DNA of 60,357 nucleotides from Bacteroidales bacterium (GTDB lineage: Bacteria; Bacteroidota; Bacteroidia; Bacteroidales; UBA7960): the NCBI GenBank assembly GCA_003559735.1, contig PWKN01000169.1:1-60357 (forward strand). The letters run 5' to 3'. The translations under genes were made by a program, and so were the position numbers. Under the pieces are notes generated by a model, which saw only the letters and a list, made by a program, of their open reading frames with translations, ran no database searches and was not told where the DNA came from. The first letter of the stretch is position 1; every line of letters starts with the position of its first letter. Of this stretch, positions 26,723-35,963 are shown piece by piece.

Positions 26723-27970
26723 CTATAATTCTCTGACGGCTTCAACCATCGCTGCCACATTTTCTATGGGCACATTTGCCTGAATATTATGTACTGTGTT
26801 AAATACAAAGCCCCCGTTTTTATTAAATACCTCACATTGCCGTTTCACATGATCCCTGACCTGACCGGGATCGCCAAAAGGGAGTACTTTTTGTGTATCA
26901 GCCCCTCCGCCCCAAAAAACGAGGTGGTTGCCGTATTTTTCTTTCAGCGCAATGGGATCCATCCCTTTTGCGTTGATTTGCAGCGGGTTGATGATGTCAA
27001 AACCAGAATCGATAAAGGCCTGCATGAAAGGCTCCACTGCACCGCATGAATGTTTAAAGGTTTTCCAACCGGTATGCTGGTGGATCCAGTCATTCATCTT
27101 TTTATAGTAGGGGGCATACAGCTCGTTGTATGTTTCCAGACTACAAAAGGTTGAATCCTGTGTTCCGAAATCGGTACCGCAAATAAACACCACGTCCACA
27201 TTGCTGCCTGTTGCCTGATGAGCTTTTTCCAGGTTGCGCAATGCGATGTCTGTTTGTCTTTCAAATACCTGGTGCAGGTAGTCGGGTCGCATTAGCGCAG
27301 ACATATACCAGTCGGCCACCGCGCGTATCCCTTTGGGGTCATTCAGGTTCAAGCCGGGAACAAGGGCAATGTCGCCTATGGCCGTACCTCCAAAGTTGGC
27401 AACGACACCTCTCCCTTTTTTGGCGGCTGCTGAACTTTGTGCTGCCCAATAATTATAATCATTTTCAGTCCAGACACCAAACTCTTCCAGGTTGTCGTCG
27501 GGGTTCAGCCTGCTTTCGTCAACCGGATGTTGTCTTTCAATGGCATCAAAAAAGTAGCCCCTGACGGGCATTTTGGCACTGGGCGGTACCGACAGGTCCC
27601 CCCCGGGGTGAATCAGCAGGTTCCCTTCCTTGTCGGAAGATGTGTTGAATTGTTGGGGGACAAGGACATCCTGGCCCCAGAATGTTTTAAAGGGTTTCCA
27701 ATTCTCCTGTGGATGTCCGAACATATTGTTTGGCGGACCGATGCCAACGACGTCAACACCAAGTATTTCGATCAGTTCATCATCTATTTCTCCCAGCATC
27801 TGGTATGGCTCAATTACTTTTACGGACTTTTGCTCCAGTCCGTAGTGCCTTCTCAGTTTTTCGACTACAAGGACATGGATGCCCGTAACAGAGGTAGAAC
27901 CGTAGTCAACAACCACACGGTCTGTTTCTTCGTGTTGAATGGTTTTAATGAACAGCTCTTTTGAACGCAT
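26723..27970 (-). CDS. Uroporphyrinogen decarboxylase-fold methyltransferase (first of operon)
   Basis: A 415-residue URO-D-superfamily protein, first gene of the six-gene operon. The metal-type residues are His307 and Cys309 (KHSCGAV), with His394 (NTVHNIQANVP) where MtaA has cysteine, the same arrangement as the last gene of the operon. It is longer than the 340-residue homologue, with an expanded middle region (PGGDLSVPPSAKMPVRGYF) that may shape the substrate pocket. It probably demethylates a specific substrate onto the adjacent corrinoid protein. It does not resemble HemE in length or context. Substrate unknown; a methylated sugar is my contextual guess. Confidence 0.85.
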   Translation of the reverse strand: MRSKELFIKTIQHEETDRVVVDYGSTSVTGIHVLVVEKLRRHYGLEQKSVKVIEPYQMLGEIDDELIEILGVDVVGIGPPNNMFGHPQENWKPFKTFWGQDVLVPQQFNTSSDKEGNLLIHPGGDLSVPPSAKMPVRGYFFDAIERQHPVDESRLNPDDNLEEFGVWTENDYNYWAAQSSAAAKKGRGVVANFGGTAIGDIALVPGLNLNDPKGIRAVADWYMSALMRPDYLHQVFERQTDIALRNLEKAHQATGSNVDVVFICGTDFGTQDSTFCSLETYNELYAPYYKKMNDWIHQHTGWKTFKHSCGAVEPFMQAFIDSGFDIINPLQINAKGMDPIALKEKYGNHLVFWGGGADTQKVLPFGDPGQVRDHVKRQCEVFNKNGGFVFNTVHNIQANVPIENVAAMVEAVREL

Positions 27971-27995
27971 AACCCGATTATTTCAAAACCCAAAA

Positions 27996-28027
27996 CAAAA
28001 GTACATGATTTTTTTTACCGGCGGTAA
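27996..28027 (-). promoter_or_regulatory. Promoter and candidate operator of the methyltransferase operon
   Basis: A perfect minus-strand -7 TACTTTTG sits at 27996-28003. Twelve bases upstream lies a perfect palindrome TTACCG-G-CGGTAA (28015-28027) in the spacer/-33 zone, where a repressor would block RNA polymerase. The predicted leader is only about 20 bases, so there is no room for a cobalamin riboswitch. Confidence 0.55.
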
Positions 28028-28089
28028 GAAAAACCTGCTGTTTGAATTACCATGAAATGGCCGCACATAAAGTCATACACAATACATTG

Positions 28090-28107
28090 CCAGGGTTATT
28101 TCCCTGG
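28090..28107 (-). repeat. Hairpin spanning the GPH transporter stop codon
   Basis: CCAGGG-N6-CCCTGG is a perfect 6-bp inverted repeat whose loop contains the TAA stop of the transporter gene. It lacks a U-tract, so it may mark an mRNA 3' end or be incidental. Confidence 0.35.
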
Positions 28108-29505
28108 TTTGGATTTTATTCTGTACATGAAGTCATCACTTAGATGGTAAAAATAGATGAGTATGGCTGACAGCAGTGCACCTATAGCCGGAAAGAAGCT
28201 GAGCATCATCCGGATGCCGGTGATGGTAGTGGGTGTTTGTTCTATATTGGCCTGGAAACCGAAAATCGCCAGCAGCCATCCTGTAAGTGCACCCCCTAGT
28301 TTCCACCCAAACTTTTGCGACATGGACGACGAGGAAAAGATCAGTCCGGTTGCCCGCCGGCCGTTTTTTATTTCCGAGTAATCAGCAATGTCGCCAAACA
28401 TACTCCAGAGCAGAGGGAAAATGATGCCGGCCGAGATGCTGATAAAGAATTGGAATACAAATATGAGCCAAAGCTGGTCGGCTGTAAGCCAGAAGAATAT
28501 AACGCTAAGGATTGCGGCGGTCATCATTGCATAGAAAAATGTTTGTTTTTTGCCCAGCAGGCTGGAAACAGGTTTTGCCAGGGTGACACCGATCATATTG
28601 GCAGCCTGACCCGTGACAAGGTACAACGCACTGTATGTCATGGTGAGGTTCAGCATACCCGATGTAAATGCATTTTGTTCCAGGATATAGTACCTGAAAT
28701 AGTAGATGGTGGAGCCATCTCTGATCGAGTTGAAGATCAGGGTGGAAATCCCTGCCCCCAGCAAGATAAACCATGGTTTGTTTCCAATGAGGTCTTTCAG
28801 GTCGTCTTTAAGCTTGCTTTTTTTCTGTATGGGCTTGATCCGTTCCCTTGTCCAGCTGAAGTTAAACATAAAGAAGACCACGGCAAGGATACCGAAAACG
28901 GCAACGGATGCCTGCCATGCTCTTTGTGTTGCGTCGGCCCCTGTGAACACATTTTCAAACAAACCCACAAGTGGTTCGAAGCTCCCCAAAACCAGGAGGC
29001 TTCCAGCAAAGCCAAAGAGCATGCGGAATGTTGCCAGTGTGGTCCGTTCACCTGAGTCGGCGGTCATCACCCCCAGCAATGAAGCATAAGGGACATTAAT
29101 TGCGGTATACACCATCATCATAAGGGTATAGCTCAGGTAAGCATAAATGATCTTCCCTTGCATATCCAGGTCTGGTGTGGTAAAGGTAAGCACCCCTGCA
29201 ATGGCGAAAGGGCCTGCCACCCAGAGGATATAGGGTCTGAACTTGCCCCAGCGCGAATTGGTACGGTCGGCTATGATCCCCATAATGGTATCGTTGGAAG
29301 CATCCCATATGCGTGTAACAAGGAACATGGTGCCTACTGCGGCTGCCGGGATCCCGAACACATCTGTGTAGAAGAAGAGCAGGTACATGGAGAAAAGCTT
29401 CCAGAACATAGAGGCTGCAGCGTCACCAAATCCGAAGCCTATCCTCTCTCTGATGGGCAGCTTATGGCTGACAGAAGCTGCAGGGGTGGTTACAGGGGTT
29501 TTCAT
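28096..29505 (-). CDS. GPH-family (glycoside-pentoside-hexuronide) cation symporter
   Basis: A 469-residue MFS-superfamily inner-membrane carrier with about 12 helices. GPH hallmarks are GFGFGDAAASMFWKLFSMYLLFFYTDVFGI at the N-terminus (start of that stretch quoted in part: GFGFGDAAASMFWK), TRIWDASNDTIMGIIADRT and RWGKFRPYI. Relatives such as MelB and LacS take up galactosides, xylosides or manno-oligosaccharides with sodium or protons. It follows the GH26 gene by 94 bases on the same strand, so uptake of mannobiose or other manno-oligosaccharides is the natural inference. The downstream end is marked by a hairpin over its stop codon. Family call secure; substrate inferred. Confidence 0.92.
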   Translation of the reverse strand: MKTPVTTPAASVSHKLPIRERIGFGFGDAAASMFWKLFSMYLLFFYTDVFGIPAAAVGTMFLVTRIWDASNDTIMGIIADRTNSRWGKFRPYILWVAGPFAIAGVLTFTTPDLDMQGKIIYAYLSYTLMMMVYTAINVPYASLLGVMTADSGERTTLATFRMLFGFAGSLLVLGSFEPLVGLFENVFTGADATQRAWQASVAVFGILAVVFFMFNFSWTRERIKPIQKKSKLKDDLKDLIGNKPWFILLGAGISTLIFNSIRDGSTIYYFRYYILEQNAFTSGMLNLTMTYSALYLVTGQAANMIGVTLAKPVSSLLGKKQTFFYAMMTAAILSVIFFWLTADQLWLIFVFQFFISISAGIIFPLLWSMFGDIADYSEIKNGRRATGLIFSSSSMSQKFGWKLGGALTGWLLAIFGFQANIEQTPTTITGIRMMLSFFPAIGALLSAILIYFYHLSDDFMYRIKSKPGK

Positions 29506-29599
29506 ATGTAAATGATTATATTATTATCTTTTTTTGATCATATGAACCGGGGTCTGTTTGTTTGCCGAAGGCTGCCGGTAAGGTTATTTGTTGTTGTTA

Positions 29600-30787
29600 T
29601 TATTTTTGATACATCGGTGGAAGGTCATCTTCAAAAAGGATCAGTTCATCTTCACGGAACCTGACAAAGTCGGCTGCGGAATCATGCCCTGGGTAGGGTG
29701 CGAAAAAATGGGTTTTCCAGGCGTTTCGCCACACCAGCAGGTATGCTATCTTACTTGCTTGCGGATCTTCCTTTATGGGCCGGAGGAGTCTTTTGGTAAA
29801 CCAGTCGTTTTCCGAAACGCAGTCATTGCCTGTCTCGGTCAGTGCAGGTATTTTGTTTCGTTCTTCCGCTATTTCGACCAGTGTCCTGAGACTAAGCAGG
29901 AACAGGCTGTCTTGCACCTTTCTTGGCACACTGTCCAGATGGCTTTGCGATCTGCCTACATCCCAGTAATTGTCGAGGCCTATGATATCTACATATTCGT
30001 CGCCCGGATAGGCGTAAAGGAAGTCATTATGACAGTGTGCTGTTGCCATGCGGCTTCTGTCGGGGGAGATGGCGTACAACAAGTGGTTCACACTCAGTGT
30101 ATCTCTCAGGTAATGCACGGTGTATTGCCAGAGGGACACAAATTCCTCTTCCGTTGTATTGTGGTTGCCCCACCAGAACCAGTCGCCGTTGTGCTCGTGC
30201 CATGGCCTGAATATAACAGGGATTGGCCTTCCATTGTTGTCGCGAAGGGCGGAAAAGAAGTCGCCGACCATATCGAGCCTTTCCCTGAATTCTTCGTGCA
30301 TTTCTCCACCCGGCAGCATCAGTGCCGGAACAGGGTCCCGGCTCCAGACCTGTTTGTCGGGACCGTTGTGCATCTCGTGCCAGCTTATGGTGATCACGCC
30401 CCCCCTGGTATGACCTTCTTTGATGAACCTGATCATCTGGCTGAAAGGGATACTGTCGATATTGTTATCGAATGCTATGTGGCCAATATCCCAGCCATAT
30501 AGGGCCGGATGTGAACCAGAAACATCGCGGACATCAGAAAAGCTGTTCATGTTGTCACGCCTTCCCACACCGTAAGCCAGCGCATCCTGGTGTCCGAACA
30601 GGACGTGGGTTTCAGCGACATTCTTCAGGTTTCTGTATAACGCCCTGGTCTCTGCAGTTGCGTTGGGGTCGACAAGCTGATGGCCGCAGGAGTCTGAAGG
30701 GACTGCCTGTTGGCTGCACGACAGAATAATGTGCGCCAGTCCTGTAAAAAGTACTGCTGCCAGCAGGGGAGGTATCAATTTCTTCAT
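29600..30787 (-). CDS. GH26 beta-mannanase lipoprotein
   Basis: A 395-residue family 26 glycoside hydrolase that cleaves beta-1,4-mannan. The start at 30787 gives a lipoprotein signal (MKKLIPPLLAAVLFTG, lipobox ILSC); the longer ORF start is not needed and lies nearer the promoter. The clan GH-A barrel contains FGHQDALAYG, the acid/base Glu198 in RPWHEHNGDWFWWG and the nucleophile Glu318 in ALTETGND, all characteristic of GH26. The lipid anchor suggests the enzyme sits on a membrane, trimming mannan chains or oligosaccharides before import. It is followed by a GPH transporter. A -7 promoter box lies at 30846-30853. Confidence 0.93.
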   Translation of the reverse strand: MKKLIPPLLAAVLFTGLAHIILSCSQQAVPSDSCGHQLVDPNATAETRALYRNLKNVAETHVLFGHQDALAYGVGRRDNMNSFSDVRDVSGSHPALYGWDIGHIAFDNNIDSIPFSQMIRFIKEGHTRGGVITISWHEMHNGPDKQVWSRDPVPALMLPGGEMHEEFRERLDMVGDFFSALRDNNGRPIPVIFRPWHEHNGDWFWWGNHNTTEEEFVSLWQYTVHYLRDTLSVNHLLYAISPDRSRMATAHCHNDFLYAYPGDEYVDIIGLDNYWDVGRSQSHLDSVPRKVQDSLFLLSLRTLVEIAEERNKIPALTETGNDCVSENDWFTKRLLRPIKEDPQASKIAYLLVWRNAWKTHFFAPYPGHDSAADFVRFREDELILFEDDLPPMYQK

Positions 30788-31151
30788 ATCTTCACTGGAG
30801 TTTATGTTATACCATACGGTCAAATTCAATACCCAGGTTTGGAAGCAAATATATTACAGTGATCGGTTTCCGGGTTTTATGTATGTTTCGAATACTGACA
30901 CATATGTATGTTTTGATTACTGCCGTGAACCAAAATGGTGGAAACCTTGCAAAAATCATGTCACCCGTTGTTTCTGTCATCTGGTTTTTCTCCCAATATT
31001 TTTTTAATTCCTTATTCTGACGTAATTTCGCAGCACAGGAAATGCACCTGAATGCCATCTCCTTAGTAAAGATTGTCTGATGGCACGGTGTTGTCAAAAC
31101 AGTTTGCCGTTGAACAATTCTGTCTCAGGCCAGAAAAGATGTTTTTGATAA
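30788..31151. other. Divergent intergenic region between GH26 and CotH/PA14 genes
   Basis: A 364-base region without a supportable gene. It contains a perfect minus-strand -7 TATATTTG for GH26 (30846-30853), and a plus-strand -7-like TAATTTCG (31023-31030) with TTTT 20 bases upstream (30999-31002) for the large protein. It also has two direct copies of TATGTATGTTT (30878-30888 and 30903-30913, 25 bases apart) and the string TGACACATATGTA (30896-30908), also found before the metallo-beta-lactamase gene. Regulator binding between the two promoters is likely. Confidence 0.5.
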
Positions 31152-34100
31152 ATGCGGATCCGCTTTATGCATACATCCCAAAACAAAAAAACTGTGAATT
31201 ACACCCTTTTAATGAACTTGTGGCTATTGACCATCAGCTTGCTGGTCTCATCGTTTTCGACTGCACAGGAAATAGCCATCAATGAGATCATGGCGTCAAA
31301 TTCCAAGACCATCTCCGATAATTATGGCGACCATGAAGACTGGATAGAGATATTTAATTACGGAAGCGAACCGGTAAATCTTGAAAACTATGGTTTGTCA
31401 GACGATCCCGGCAATCTGTTCCGGTGGGTGTTCCCGCCGGTAGTTGTGGAACCTGGCGATTACCTCCTGGTATGGGCGTCGGGCAAAGACATCAAACCTC
31501 AGAACGGAATGGTACATGGGGTGATGAGAGAGGTTTACAGTGGCATTACCGGACATAGTGTTCATCATCTGACCAATCATCCAAATTATCCCGACAATCC
31601 TTGCAGCAGGCATCTTGTTTCTGGTGGATTTGATGCTCCCGTTGATGTTGCAGACCACTACGGGCAACGGATGCATGCCTACCTGGAGGCGCCTGAAACA
31701 GGATATTATGTCTTCTGGATCGCCAGCGACGACAACGGCATCCTTTACCTGAGCACCGATGACAATCCGGATAATGCAGAGGAGATCGCCCGTGTTCCCG
31801 GCTGGACTCATCATATGGAATGGGATAAATATGCTGCACAGCAATCTGATGCAGTCTGGCTTAAAGAAGGGGATCTTTACTATATAAAAGCACTGATGAA
31901 AGAACACGAGGGGGGTGACAACCTGAGTGTTCGATGGAAACGTCCATCCGGAGAAACAGAAGCACCCATACCAAATGATTATTTGTTCTGGGATGAAATC
32001 GAACTCCACACCAATTTCCGGATTGACAGGGAAGGGGAAGAAATGGTGCTGACACACCATAACGGAACGGTCATTGACAGTTGCCTGCCCGTGCCTGTTC
32101 CGACCGACATATCCTATGGGAGGAAACCCGATGGTACAGGCAACTGGTACTACTTCAATCACCCAACACCAGGGGCTCCAAATGATACAGAAGCATATGA
32201 CGGGATAATGGACCCCCCGTATTTTTCGTCACCCGGCGGATTTTACAGGGAAGGTTTTGACCTGACCCTGCATCACCGTGACGAAGGGGTCTCTATAGTT
32301 TATACACTAGACGGATCAGAACCAGACAGGGGGAACCTTGAAGGAAGTGTTTACCGGTACAGGAACCGTTACCGTGAATACCAGCACCAGTCTGCCGGAG
32401 CTTTGACAGCACGTGCATACATTTCCCGCAGCTATAACGGTGCGATCGCTGTGAAAAACAGGACCGGGACAGGGGACAGTCAGGCCGGGATCAATACCAG
32501 GTGGACACAAAACCCAATTACCCCATCTGCCAGTCCGACAAGAGGCACCGTGGTCAGGGCAAGAGCTTATAAAGAGGGATACATTCCGAGCGACATTGTT
32601 TCGGGGACCTATATCATCCGTGATGACCCATACCCCATCCCGGTGGTATCACTGGTTTTGCCTGAAGCCTCCTTTTTTGATTATGATACGGGTATTTATG
32701 TTGCAGGAAGAACATTTGATCAATGGCGGGCACAGAACTGGCACGCAGGGATTGGTGGCGCATCACCTGCCAATTTCAATATGCGTGGCAGCGACTGGGA
32801 GCGGGAAATGAATTTTGAATTTTTTGACAATACCGGTAAAAACATACTGAACCATAGGGCCGGCGTACGTATCCATGGGGGATGGAGCAGGTCTTTTCCC
32901 CAAAAGTCTCTGCGTCTGTATGCCAGGGGCGGCTATGGAACAAATGAGTTTGAACATCAGTTGTTTCCGTCAAAATCTGCAGACCGGTTCAAGCGGTTTA
33001 TGATGAGGGCCTCAGGGAATGATCACGATCTTACTTTTTTTCGTGACGCACTGATCCAGCAAATGGTTATCAACAGGCCAATAGACATGCAACACTGGGA
33101 GCCTGTAATGACATTCTTAAATGGGGAGTTCTGGGGTATCCTGAATATGAGGGACCGGTTCGACAAATACTACCTGCATTACAAATATGGTGTTGACCCT
33201 GAACAAGTCGATTTGCTGACAAACAATGCAGCGGTCAAGGAGGGTGACAACCAGCACTACAACGCAATGATGCGTTATGCCGAAGACCATGACCTGAGTG
33301 ACCCCGACCATTACCGGCACATGAACACCCTTATGGATGTTGACAATTTTGCTGAGTATTATGCCATCCAGATCTATGCCCGCAACACAGACTGGCCGGG
33401 AAATAATATTGATTTTTGGAGGCACCGCACCGACGGTTATGTGCCGGATGCTCCCTGCGGACATGATGGGCGGTGGCGCTGGATGCTTTTTGACCTGGAT
33501 TTTGGTTTCGGAATATGGAATCACGGGCCCTGGCATAATACGCTGGAATTTGCGGCTGAAGCACATGGCCCCGGATGGCCTAACCCCCCCTGGTCGACCA
33601 GCCTGTTCAGGAACCTGCTCGGGAATCAGGACTTCAGGAATAAGATGGCAAACAGGTTGGCAGACATGATGAATGGCCCGTTTTACCCTGACTCGGTGCG
33701 CTCAAAAATTGATCAGATGCAGGAAAGGTATGCACCTGTGATTGCTGAGCAGATTGACAGGTGGACATTGATTGAGTCAGTGAACAGCTGGAATAACCAT
33801 GTCAATGTAATGAGGAATTTTGCAGAGAGAAGACCGGACTATGTAAAAGAGCATGTGCAAAGTTTCTTTGACCTGGCAGGCAATTACAACCTGACCGTCG
33901 GTGTGGGATCGGGCAAGGGATCCATCCGGGTAAGCACATTGAATATAGACAATCCATCCTCGTGGAGCGGTACCTATTTCCATGATGTTCCTGTTGAAGT
34001 GGAGGCCATCGCAGATAATAATTACCGTTTCAGTCACTGGGAAGGGGGATCAGATTCAACATCCGAACGCATCACTGTCAATACAAATGATGACATTGTC

Positions 34101-35930
34101 CTTAAAGCGCATTTTGTAAAAGCTGCTGACCCCATCCTTATTGCTTTCTGGGTGTTCGACACTTCGATGCCCAACAACACACCGCTCGAGGCAATATCTG
34201 ACACCCATCATGCGCTGAACCCGGCAACAATTTATTTTCATTCTGCACTTGACGGATATCCCTTTTCTTCCGGGCATCCTGACTGGCGAAAAGCATCAAT
34301 GGAAAGACGTAACCAGCCCACAAGTATTAATTACCGGGAAGAAGGCAACAACGGTGTTGAATACGCCGATGCTGCCTTGCGCGGAATGCAGGTAAGGCAA
34401 CCCTTTACCGGCAACAATGGCGAAAATACGCTCGTATTCCATATACCCACCAGCGGTTTCACCGATGTAGTTTTCCGCTTTGCCGCAAAAGATGAAGGTG
34501 CTGCTGAAGCTTTGGTGGCGGACTATAGTGTGGTAGAGGACATTGGAAACTGGGTAACCGAGGGGATGAAGGCCTCCATCCTGGAGCTCGCTGATGATTA
34601 TGTGGGTTATGAAATAGACTTTACGGATGTTGAAGATGCCGGCAACAACCCATGGTTCAGGATCCGTATCCGGTTTGCCGGCGACGACATGGAGGCTGAT
34701 GATGGCAACAGGGTTACATTCAATAATGTCAGCCTGGAAGGGATCCCGGTCGGTGATGTTGTCTGTCCACCAGAGGTGGTTTCTGATGTGACGCTGAAAA
34801 AGGCCGTTGAGCATGGTGAACCGCTGATTATTGATATGAACAGCATCTTTGAGGTACCTTCCGGAAATTCGCTTGCATTCTCGGCAAAAAGCACCCGTCC
34901 GGAAGTCCTCGCAACAGCATTGAATGATGAACAGCTTGAACTGACCCCACTTAAAAGGGGCGATGCACAGGTTGCCGTTTCGGCCCATGCCAGCAATCAT
35001 CCTGCTGCAGAGCATACCTTCCGGGTGCTGGTGTACCCGGAAGCCCACCGGTTGCACGGCAAAGACTTTGTTTTCAGCAGCTGGGATGCAAACCAACAGG
35101 AACTGCAATACCCGGAAAACATGTTGTTCCTTCAGTCCGGCACCGATGATCCGGGCATTGATGATCCATTGCTGTACCCCTATTTTATTGCCCACAATGA
35201 CTACCACAGCAATGACCTGGAAACAATCGGGTTTCCCTATAACAACACCGGACGCAGCCGTATAAACGGACTGGGAGATGATGGCATTTCGTTCATCAAC
35301 ACTGGAAGGGGCAGGGATTTGGGGGGCGCATTGCTGGCGCTGAATACCAAGGGGACAGATAACGCTGCAGTTCAGTGGAAGGCCGGGACCCTCATTCAGA
35401 ACAGCAGGGTTTATGCCCTCCGTTTACAATACAGGGTAGGTACGTCTGGAAGGTTTCATGATGTAATCTTCAATGGCAAGGTGTCGCAATACCTTGCCGG
35501 TGATCCGGGACATACAGAGGAGATGCCTGCAGTAAGGCTTCCTGCTGAGGTGATGGGACAGGAATATGTGCAATTGCTGTGGCGGTATTACCATATATAC
35601 GGCGACAGCGGGCCAAGAGCGCAGCTGCGGCTGGATGACATTGTTGTGCGTGAGCTTGCAGACGATGATGACCTGGATATACCCGGGTTGCCGGGCGGAA
35701 ATGAGATCAGGGTGTTCCCCAATCCTGCAGTCAGCATGGTCCATATTTCTTCGGTACGTCCCGTTGAGTCTGTGGAGGTGTATACCATATCCGGACAACT
35801 CGTTGACCGTCTTTCAGGCGGCAAAGAGATAACCTCCATTCCGGTGGGTCATTTGGACACGGGAATGTATTTTCTGCGAATTGTCACCCATGATGCGATA
35901 CAGGTATTTAAAATCCAGATCCATCAATAA
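31152..35930 (+). CDS. Large secreted LTD/PA14/CotH protein with T9SS tail
   Basis: A 1592-residue exported protein. After a signal peptide ending near FSTAQ (about residue 39) comes a lamin-tail domain (LTD) interrupted by a PA14 domain: first LTD half about 40-115, PA14 about 133-280, second LTD half about 284-345. Then come a chitobiase C-terminal-like domain with YTLDGSEP (about 360-490), a CotH kinase-like domain (about 555-830, with MLFDLDFGFG), a repeat with HWEGG, further beta-rich domains and a T9SS type A tail (VFPNPAVSMVHI). CotH-fold proteins in such loci are usually of unknown activity; surface attachment or glycan modification is possible. The start could also be at 31167 or 31212. 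Confidence 0.85.
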   Translation: MRIRFMHTSQNKKTVNYTLLMNLWLLTISLLVSSFSTAQEIAINEIMASNSKTISDNYGDHEDWIEIFNYGSEPVNLENYGLSDDPGNLFRWVFPPVVVEPGDYLLVWASGKDIKPQNGMVHGVMREVYSGITGHSVHHLTNHPNYPDNPCSRHLVSGGFDAPVDVADHYGQRMHAYLEAPETGYYVFWIASDDNGILYLSTDDNPDNAEEIARVPGWTHHMEWDKYAAQQSDAVWLKEGDLYYIKALMKEHEGGDNLSVRWKRPSGETEAPIPNDYLFWDEIELHTNFRIDREGEEMVLTHHNGTVIDSCLPVPVPTDISYGRKPDGTGNWYYFNHPTPGAPNDTEAYDGIMDPPYFSSPGGFYREGFDLTLHHRDEGVSIVYTLDGSEPDRGNLEGSVYRYRNRYREYQHQSAGALTARAYISRSYNGAIAVKNRTGTGDSQAGINTRWTQNPITPSASPTRGTVVRARAYKEGYIPSDIVSGTYIIRDDPYPIPVVSLVLPEASFFDYDTGIYVAGRTFDQWRAQNWHAGIGGASPANFNMRGSDWEREMNFEFFDNTGKNILNHRAGVRIHGGWSRSFPQKSLRLYARGGYGTNEFEHQLFPSKSADRFKRFMMRASGNDHDLTFFRDALIQQMVINRPIDMQHWEPVMTFLNGEFWGILNMRDRFDKYYLHYKYGVDPEQVDLLTNNAAVKEGDNQHYNAMMRYAEDHDLSDPDHYRHMNTLMDVDNFAEYYAIQIYARNTDWPGNNIDFWRHRTDGYVPDAPCGHDGRWRWMLFDLDFGFGIWNHGPWHNTLEFAAEAHGPGWPNPPWSTSLFRNLLGNQDFRNKMANRLADMMNGPFYPDSVRSKIDQMQERYAPVIAEQIDRWTLIESVNSWNNHVNVMRNFAERRPDYVKEHVQSFFDLAGNYNLTVGVGSGKGSIRVSTLNIDNPSSWSGTYFHDVPVEVEAIADNNYRFSHWEGGSDSTSERITVNTNDDIVLKAHFVKAADPILIAFWVFDTSMPNNTPLEAISDTHHALNPATIYFHSALDGYPFSSGHPDWRKASMERRNQPTSINYREEGNNGVEYADAALRGMQVRQPFTGNNGENTLVFHIPTSGFTDVVFRFAAKDEGAAEALVADYSVVEDIGNWVTEGMKASILELADDYVGYEIDFTDVEDAGNNPWFRIRIRFAGDDMEADDGNRVTFNNVSLEGIPVGDVVCPPEVVSDVTLKKAVEHGEPLIIDMNSIFEVPSGNSLAFSAKSTRPEVLATALNDEQLELTPLKRGDAQVAVSAHASNHPAAEHTFRVLVYPEAHRLHGKDFVFSSWDANQQELQYPENMLFLQSGTDDPGIDDPLLYPYFIAHNDYHSNDLETIGFPYNNTGRSRINGLGDDGISFINTGRGRDLGGALLALNTKGTDNAAVQWKAGTLIQNSRVYALRLQYRVGTSGRFHDVIFNGKVSQYLAGDPGHTEEMPAVRLPAEVMGQEYVQLLWRYYHIYGDSGPRAQLRLDDIVVRELADDDDLDIPGLPGGNEIRVFPNPAVSMVHISSVRPVESVEVYTISGQLVDRLSGGKEITSIPVGHLDTGMYFLRIVTHDAIQVFKIQIHQ

Positions 35931-35963
35931 GGGACGGTTGATACAGTTGACCTCCTGCCAGGC

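Noticed and set aside
22023..27970. Three hemE genes for haem biosynthesis
   Set aside because: Three URO-D-fold paralogues beside a corrinoid protein, with zinc-type Cys/His motifs, point to corrinoid methyltransferases rather than uroporphyrinogen decarboxylase.
27971..28095. Cobalamin riboswitch before the methyltransferase operon
   Set aside because: The -7 box leaves only about 20 bases of leader, and no conserved B12-box pattern was seen.
29588..30502. 304-codon plus-strand ORF
   Set aside because: It overlaps the GH26 gene, whose catalytic motifs are intact; shadow frame.
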